Below are positions 59,256-64,000 of a stretch of 64,000 nt of DNA, piece after piece (the first letter of the stretch is position 1; every line of letters begins with the position of its first letter). This stretch comes from Bryobacter sp. (GTDB lineage: Bacteria > Acidobacteriota > Terriglobia > Bryobacterales > Bryobacteraceae). The stretch spans positions 1-64,000 of the forward strand of contig JALHNI010000015.1 in the NCBI GenBank assembly GCA_022843605.1. Direction: 5' to 3'. Under the pieces are notes generated by a model. It did no database searches and was not told the origin of the DNA. It saw nothing but the letters and a program-made list of their open reading frames with translations. The translations under genes were made by a program, and so were the position numbers.

Positions 59256-59981
59256 ATGTTTGAATCCAGCTTCGCGCTTGAAGGGCCGGCCCGCCGGTCG
59301 CCGTTGCTTATCTCGCTCACCGTGCAGACGGCGGCGGTCGCGGTGGTCTTACTGATCCCGCTTTACTATGTCGAACAACTGAGCGTGATGCCCACCATGC
59401 CGGTGCCGGTTTATGCGCCGAAGCTACCGCACATGAAGATTCTCACCGTGATTCGCGAAGCGGCTTCGTCGCTGGTTCCGCGGCTAGCTGAACCATCTTT
59501 ACGTCGTCCTTTGCAGGCCCCGGCCCAGGCGCAAGCGGCCTCGCGCGGCACCGTGATCATTTCGGACGCGGGCCTCCCGCGGGTTGACGGTCCGACTGGG
59601 GGCATCCCCGTGGATTTGCCGGCCTTTGTGCCGCCGCCGATTCAGGCGACGCCAGTACCGCAGCCAGAGAAGGCTGTGGCCAAGCCAAAGCCCGGACCGG
59701 CGCGTGTCGGCGGCGACGTTCAAGCGGCGAAACTCGTTCATCAGGTGCGGCCGGTTTATCCCCCGTTGGCCAGGCAAGCGCGCATCCAGGGCACCGTCCG
59801 TTTGCAGGCCGTCATCTCGCGCGACGGTGCAATTCAGAACCTGCAATTGACCAGCGGGCACCCATTGCTGGTGCCCGCTGCGCTCGATGCCGTTCGTCAA
59901 TGGCGCTATCGACCCACCACCTTGAACGGAGAGAACGTCGAAGTCCTCACGCAGATCGACGTCAATTTTACTCTGCAGTAG
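59256..59981 (+). CDS. Energy transducer TonB
   Basis: This encodes 241 residues: an N-terminal anchor helix (PLLISLTVQTAAVAVVLLIPLYY), a Pro/Lys-rich periplasmic linker at about 130-160 (PPPIQATPVPQPEKAVAKPKPGP) and the C-terminal TonB domain with AKLVHQVRPVYPPLARQARIQGTVRLQAVISRDG and the YRPTTLNG end. GGAG lies at a good distance from ATG 59256. It may work with TonB receptors encoded elsewhere. It differs in sequence from the Tol-cluster TonB/TolA-like protein at 30227. Confidence 0.85.
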   Translation: MFESSFALEGPARRSPLLISLTVQTAAVAVVLLIPLYYVEQLSVMPTMPVPVYAPKLPHMKILTVIREAASSLVPRLAEPSLRRPLQAPAQAQAASRGTVIISDAGLPRVDGPTGGIPVDLPAFVPPPIQATPVPQPEKAVAKPKPGPARVGGDVQAAKLVHQVRPVYPPLARQARIQGTVRLQAVISRDGAIQNLQLTSGHPLLVPAALDAVRQWRYRPTTLNGENVEVLTQIDVNFTLQ

Positions 59982-59985
59982 GTGC

Positions 59986-61539
59986 TTAGTCGATCTGCCA
60001 AACCGTCGTCGTACCGCTCACTTCGTTGGCGACTACGAGCAGCGGCTTGCCGGTTGGGCTGTCCTGCTCCCGGATGAAGGCCATGCCTTCAGGGCCGAGG
60101 TCACCGGCGGCCGGCGTGTTGGTGGCGGCCATGACGTTGCGATTCCAGGCCATGCCGACGTACTGCGGCGCGTACGGCACCGTCAGGTCATAGATCATGA
60201 TGTTGCTGGACCGTTCGTTGCCCACGAAGGCGTAGTTCTTTCCGCGCACATTGCCAATGGTGAGCGCTTCCGGTTCGGGGCCTTTGTCGTCGCTGCGGGA
60301 GTCAACCGTGTTGTCCGAGTTCGAGACGTTAAAGGCTTCAGGACGGTCGGCCAGCGTGAAGGCCTCCAACTGATTGTGGCTATCCCAGATGCGATCAATG
60401 TTCGGCGACCAAACGGTGATAGAGCGTGCCCCAAAGGCGTGGAGGAGATCGATGTCGCCATCCCCGTCGATGTCTCCGGAGACGCTCGACACATTCAGCC
60501 GGCCCAGATTGTTGGCCGCCTGGAGTTCGGCGGCGTTGGGGTAGATGGTGGGGTCGAGCCGCAACGAGGAGACGCGGGCGGCTTCGACGAAGCCCTCGTA
60601 CTCGCGGGCGTCGCCTTCGTTGGCCGTCAGCAGGTAGTAGCGGTTGTCCGGGCCGACGAACGAAGCAATGGAGTCCGGTTGATACATGCCCCAGACGGTC
60701 CAGGTGCGTAAGGAGGCGGCGGTATCCCGGTCACTGGAATCGATCTCGTTTCCGGCGCGCCAATGTTCCTTTAAGCCTAATGCGGCAACGCGGGTGAAGC
60801 GGCCGGCCTCCACATCAAGGATCCCGATCGCGTTGTTCTCCTGGAGCGTCACATAGGCCATTTTGGAGTCCGGCGACACCGTGATGTACTCGGGTTCTAG
60901 ATCTTGAGCCACCGTGGCGTTCGGTCCGAAAATTCGGACTGCCGGGTCAATCGTGGCACGCGTGAACGTGCCGAAACCGGCGGTACGGACGTTCGCTTGG
61001 GTCAACCCGGCCACGCCGCCGCTGATGTCGATGATGCTGACGCTGCCCTCGGGATCGACCTTATAGTCGAGCGAAGGCTCACCTTCATTCGCCACCAGTA
61101 CCTTGCTGCCGTCGGGCGTGAAGGTTAACATATCCGGCAGCGCACCCACCTTGACGGCCTTCAGAAAACGTCCCTCGGCATCGAAGAAGACGCACGAGCC
61201 GGGATCGGTTTTGACCTGGGCTTCCACCGCCACAGCGACGATTCCACCTCGAACGGCGACGCTATTGGCCGCGATGCCATGCTCTGCCGGGATCGCCAGT
61301 TGGCTGATGCGGCGCAGGTTGGTTGGCTGTCGCATATCCAGAATGTCGACGGTCCGGTCGCCGCCATTGACGACGAAGAGGCGCTGGGTCGCCGGATCGT
61401 GAGCGACGATCTCCGCGGCACTCACGTTGTAAGCGCCGTGCCGGAACGTTCCCAGAACGCTCAACTTGGGTGACTGCGCTTGAGCGATATCCAGACTGAA
61501 AAGGAGAAGAGAGAGAAGCAGCGGTGTATGAATCTTCAT
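59986..61539 (-). CDS. Choice-of-anchor I domain secreted protein
   Basis: This encodes 517 residues. A signal peptide (MKIHTPLLLSLLLFSLDIAQA) precedes a beta-propeller with repeated strands, such as LFVVNGGDRTVDILDM, VLVANEGEPSLDYKVDPEGSVSIIDIS and YLLTANEGDAREYEGF. This pattern is that of 'choice-of-anchor I' proteins, which resemble phytases and alkaline phosphatases in fold. No anchor domain is present at the C-terminus, so it may be free in the periplasm or attached by another protein. The function is not known. It converges with tonB, with 4 bases between the ends. Confidence 0.75.
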   Translation of the reverse strand: MKIHTPLLLSLLLFSLDIAQAQSPKLSVLGTFRHGAYNVSAAEIVAHDPATQRLFVVNGGDRTVDILDMRQPTNLRRISQLAIPAEHGIAANSVAVRGGIVAVAVEAQVKTDPGSCVFFDAEGRFLKAVKVGALPDMLTFTPDGSKVLVANEGEPSLDYKVDPEGSVSIIDISGGVAGLTQANVRTAGFGTFTRATIDPAVRIFGPNATVAQDLEPEYITVSPDSKMAYVTLQENNAIGILDVEAGRFTRVAALGLKEHWRAGNEIDSSDRDTAASLRTWTVWGMYQPDSIASFVGPDNRYYLLTANEGDAREYEGFVEAARVSSLRLDPTIYPNAAELQAANNLGRLNVSSVSGDIDGDGDIDLLHAFGARSITVWSPNIDRIWDSHNQLEAFTLADRPEAFNVSNSDNTVDSRSDDKGPEPEALTIGNVRGKNYAFVGNERSSNIMIYDLTVPYAPQYVGMAWNRNVMAATNTPAAGDLGPEGMAFIREQDSPTGKPLLVVANEVSGTTTVWQID

Positions 61540-61612
61540 TAACCGCCGAGGTTAACAAGTGAAAACTAACGGACAGTAAACAAAGGGTGAATTTTTGATG
61601 ACGGAAGGAGGG

Positions 61613-61700
61613 TGGTGGCGAAGGTGGGGGTCGAACCCACACGCACGTTAAGTACGGCAGATTTTGAGTCTGCTGCGTCTGCCAGTTCCGCCACTTCGCC
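61613..61700 (-). tRNA. tRNA-Leu (anticodon CAA)
   Basis: The 88-base minus-strand sequence folds as a class II tRNA. The acceptor GGCGAAG pairs perfectly with CTTCGCC, the discriminator is A and the CCA is encoded. The D arm has GGAACTGGCAGACGC, the anticodon loop is CTCAAAA in a GCAGA/TCTGC stem, a long variable arm follows, and the T arm is GTGGG TTCGACC CCCAC. The anticodon CAA reads UUG leucine. Confidence 0.95.
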
Positions 61701-61729
61701 ACACTCGACTGACAATCAGAATTCTACCA

Positions 61730-62968
61730 CTAAAGCTTCCACGGCTTTTGGTACTTTCGCATGACCATCTTGTTCGCCTTGGAATCGCCCACAATTTGTT
61801 CCCGTTCATCGTCCCAAACGATGCGGCCGCCCGTCCGGTAGGCGATGTTCCCGAGCAGACCAGCTTTCGTCAGGCGATGGCCGTACTCAACATCGCAGGT
61901 GGTCAGCTTGCGCGACTTCACCGAGTCCAAAAACTCGCGGATATGGCCTGGAGAGTTCGCGATTGTGGGCTCCGGCCGTTTGAAATCAGGCACTTCCTTG
62001 CCTTTGACGAACAGCCGGTTAGAGCCGTAGTCGACAAACAGACTGCCGGCGCTCCCTTGGAACACGCACCCGATTCCTTTGTCCTCAAAGCCCAGCGGCG
62101 CTAGCGGACACAAGCTCCACGTCATATTGAAGCCGGGATACTCGTACACCAGGTCCATAAAGTTCGGCGTCTCGCCGTTGTCATCGGTGAGTTCGCGGCG
62201 GCCCGTGGCCACGACGCTCTTGGGCGCCTTCAGGTCCAGCGCCCAGTAGGCGACGTCCGTGATGTGGCACCAGAAGTCAATGAACATGCCACCGGAATAA
62301 TCCCAGAAATAGCGGTAGTTGAAGTGCGCCCGATTCTTGTTGTAGGCGCGCTTGGGGGCCGGGCCGAGCCAGGTGGCGTAGTCGAAACCCGCGGGCGGCG
62401 CTGAATCCGGCGGCGTGCCGAGGCCCTTGCTCTCGGAGGTCTTCCAGACGTTCACGTGCTGGATCTTGCCCAGCAGGCCGCTTTGCACCACCTCGACGGC
62501 GCGGCGGTAGTTGGGCAGGTCGTTGTGGATGTGGTTGCCCATTTGGGTCACGCGCTGGTAGCGCCGGGCGGCTTTCACCATGGCTCGGCCCTCGCCGATC
62601 GAGTAACTGAGCGGCTTCTCAACGAAAACGTCTTTGCCGGCTTGGCAGGCCTGGACGGTGGGCAGGGCGTGCCAATGGTCCGGAGTCGCGATGCAGACTG
62701 CGTCGATTTCTTTCACTTCCAGCAGCCTGCGGAAGTCGCTGAAGGTCGCGGGGGCCAGGCCGCGGCTCTCTTTCACCAACGCCACGGCCTGGTCGACGTG
62801 CGCCGTGTCCAGATCGCAGAGCGCGACGACATTCACGTCCGGATGGCGCAGAAATCCCTTCAAACGGTTGGTGCCCATGCCGCCCAAGCCGATAAAGCCC
62901 ACATTCATCCGGTCATTCGGGGCCGCCATGGCGGCGGCGGAGGTGGCGAGAAACGTTCGTCGGGTCAC
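61730..62968 (-). CDS. Gfo/Idh/MocA family oxidoreductase with Tat signal
   Basis: This is a 412-residue NAD(P)-dependent oxidoreductase exported through the Tat path (TRRTFLATSAAAMA at residues 2-15). The Rossmann domain has VGFIGLGGMGTNRLKGF, CIATPDHWH and EKPLSYSI; the C-terminal domain holds substrate residues. Such secreted Gfo/Idh/MocA proteins are common in acidobacteria and planctomycetes and probably act on sugar derivatives. It ends 29 bases from the tRNA gene on the same strand, and could be cleared before it. The substrate is not known. Confidence 0.85.
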   Translation of the reverse strand: MTRRTFLATSAAAMAAPNDRMNVGFIGLGGMGTNRLKGFLRHPDVNVVALCDLDTAHVDQAVALVKESRGLAPATFSDFRRLLEVKEIDAVCIATPDHWHALPTVQACQAGKDVFVEKPLSYSIGEGRAMVKAARRYQRVTQMGNHIHNDLPNYRRAVEVVQSGLLGKIQHVNVWKTSESKGLGTPPDSAPPAGFDYATWLGPAPKRAYNKNRAHFNYRYFWDYSGGMFIDFWCHITDVAYWALDLKAPKSVVATGRRELTDDNGETPNFMDLVYEYPGFNMTWSLCPLAPLGFEDKGIGCVFQGSAGSLFVDYGSNRLFVKGKEVPDFKRPEPTIANSPGHIREFLDSVKSRKLTTCDVEYGHRLTKAGLLGNIAYRTGGRIVWDDEREQIVGDSKANKMVMRKYQKPWKL

Positions 62969-63121
62969 CGAATCATCCTAACAGCCCGGTTTACGAATTC
63001 GCCCCAGGAGGTGTGACAACGTGTGTCGCCGTGATACAACACGCGCTCCAGGTGCTGGGTAAGTCTATTAGTTTCAGCGTGGAGAAATGGCACACCAGGT
63101 GCAGCGTCAGGAGGCAGTAGC

Positions 63122-63664
63122 ATGACCCGGTTTGCGCCACTTTCGATTCTGTGTGTCCTGACGGCGGTGATCGCCTCGGCCACCACACTCGAACTGTTGA
63201 ATTTTGATGCGCTCATCGACAAGTCAACGCTGGTCGTTCGTGGCCGCGTGGGAAATTGCGATGGCGGCTTCCGCGGCGCCATGATCTACACCCAGTGCGC
63301 CGTGGATGTCATCGAGACGCTCAAGGGCGCTCCGGTGGCTCAGGTGCGTTTCTCGGTCCCCGGCGGTCGGGCGGGGAATCTCCGCCAATCCATCGCCGGT
63401 GCCCCTCAATTCCAGACTGGCGCGGAGTACGTCCTCTTCCTGTGGACTGGCCCCAGCGGACTCACCCAGGTGATGGGTCTTTCGCAGGGAAAATTCGAGA
63501 TTCGCGGTTCCGGTGCGACGCGAGCGGCGGTTCGCGAGTCGGTATCGGACGTCACCATGCTCGACGGTATGGGCCACGAGGTCCACGATTCCGGTCTCCG
63601 GATGACTCTTTCCAGTCTTCGCCAGCGCATGGCCTCTCGCCTAACCCGGAGCGTCACACGATGA
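63122..63664 (+). CDS. Secreted protein of unknown function
   Basis: This encodes 180 residues with a signal peptide (MTRFAPLSILCVLTAVIASA) and a beta-rich mature part that includes STLVVRGRVGNCDGGFRGAMIYTQCAVDVIETLKGA. Two Cys (NCDG, TQCA) may form a disulfide bond. AGGAGG precedes the ATG. Its stop overlaps the next gene's ATG as ATGA, so the two are translated together and may work as a pair at the cell surface. I do not know the family's function; similar pairs occur in acidobacterial genomes as I recall. Confidence 0.7.
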   Translation: MTRFAPLSILCVLTAVIASATTLELLNFDALIDKSTLVVRGRVGNCDGGFRGAMIYTQCAVDVIETLKGAPVAQVRFSVPGGRAGNLRQSIAGAPQFQTGAEYVLFLWTGPSGLTQVMGLSQGKFEIRGSGATRAAVRESVSDVTMLDGMGHEVHDSGLRMTLSSLRQRMASRLTRSVTR

Positions 63665-64000
63665 AGAAGCTCTGTGCCGCGCTTCTGGCCCTCGCCACCT
63701 TTGCTTCGGCGCATTATTCGTTCGTGATCTACAACACCCGGAACGGCGTTTTTGTGCCCGTCCCGCGCAAGTTCGACTTGGCCGCGATTCCCGGCGGCAC
63801 CGTCCAATTCTTTATCTCCGACGCGACGCCCCAACTGCTGGCCGGCGACTCCCTGGCGTCGCTGCACAGTCAGATCCGGCTCGCGGCGAAGGTCTGGAAC
63901 GACGTCGACACCTCGGAACTCCGTCTTGCCTTTGGCGGCATCCGCTCGGCGAACTCGCCGGCCTCAGCGGCGCCCTCCATCGAAGTTACCTTCGATGACC
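63661..64000 (+). CDS. Secreted protein, possible metalloprotease (3' partial)
   Basis: The first 113 residues are visible; the gene runs off the window. A signal peptide (MKKLCAALLALATFASA) is followed by HYSFVIYNTRNGVFVPVPRKFDLAAIPGG and VRLAAKVWNDVDTSELRLAFGG-like sequence (here IRLAAKVWNDVDTSEL). That resembles the opening of secreted acidobacterial matrixin-like metalloproteases, in which an HExxH motif lies further on. The motif is not in view, so this is inference. The start overlaps the stop of the preceding gene as ATGA. Confidence 0.5.
   Translation, partial: MKKLCAALLALATFASAHYSFVIYNTRNGVFVPVPRKFDLAAIPGGTVQFFISDATPQLLAGDSLASLHSQIRLAAKVWNDVDTSELRLAFGGIRSANSPASAAPSIEVTFDD

Noticed and set aside
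61539-61555. Palindrome TTAACC-5-GGTTAA at the start of the choice-of-anchor I gene
   Set aside because: Short, with no promoter relation and no second copy; chance occurrence is likely.
63088-63103. Sigma-54-like motif (TGGCAC, 5 bases, GTGCA)
   Set aside because: The spacing fits, but transcription would start near 63113, inside the AGGAGG ribosome site of the downstream gene.

Overview
This window looks like a chromosomal segment of a high-GC Gram-negative soil bacterium, most likely an acidobacterium of the Solibacter/Bryobacter type. That placement is an inference from gene content: many PQQ-like beta-propeller proteins, cytochrome c fusions, M81 and DUF1697 proteins, and a Tol-Pal cluster next to recN. 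No rRNA gene is present to test it. No prophage, insertion sequence or CRISPR array was found.

Layout. 1-2171: partial anti-sigma factor, a secreted protein of unknown function and a membrane methyltransferase. 2150-5947 (minus): MFS transporter, enolase-superfamily dehydratase and M81 (MlrC-type) peptidase in one tightly coupled operon, divergent from an HGSNAT-like acyltransferase. 7075-11945: a DinB remnant, an SDR, an SGNH protein that has lost its catalytic Ser and His, and two divergent PQQ-like propellers. 11962-14760: coaX, a conserved hypothetical gene and a ceramidase-like protein. 14826-16808: a compositionally odd AlbA_2/HATPase/TPR protein. 16848-24506: tandem-hydrolase esterase, MGDG-synthase-like glycosyltransferase, PAP2, proline dehydrogenase, GNAT, Crp/Fnr regulator, hypothetical protein and PfkB kinase. 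24571-29004: two duplicated small Cys proteins, a GlcD-type oxidase, a frameshifted Uma2 gene and recN. 29113-34236: complete tolQ-tolR-tonB/tolA-like-tolB-pal-cpoB cluster. 34238-38449: DUF1697, glutathione-independent formaldehyde dehydrogenase and a diheme cytochrome c-PQQ dehydrogenase.

The centrepiece is 38812-52043. A purine permease is followed, after about 750 bp of unexplained DNA, by ten co-directional, mostly overlapping genes: xdhA, xdhB, guaD, uraD, urate oxidase, HIU hydrolase, allantoate amidohydrolase, allantoinase, ureidoglycine aminohydrolase and ureidoglycolate amidohydrolase. Together they predict a full route from guanine, hypoxanthine or xanthine to glyoxylate, CO2 and ammonia. 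The lower half is the plant-type ureide branch, which releases all nitrogen as ammonia without making urea.

52086-64000 holds a FecR-like secreted protein, an AAA+ ATPase with an unrecognised N-terminal domain, a cyclase-family hydrolase, a methyltransferase, a ferritin-like protein, an M28 peptidase, TonB, a choice-of-anchor I beta-propeller, tRNA-Leu(CAA), a Gfo/Idh/MocA oxidoreductase and two secreted proteins, the last cut by the window end. The most unusual observations are the SGNH pseudoenzyme, the AlbA_2/HATPase/TPR gene, the AAA+ protein and the completeness of the ureide operon.
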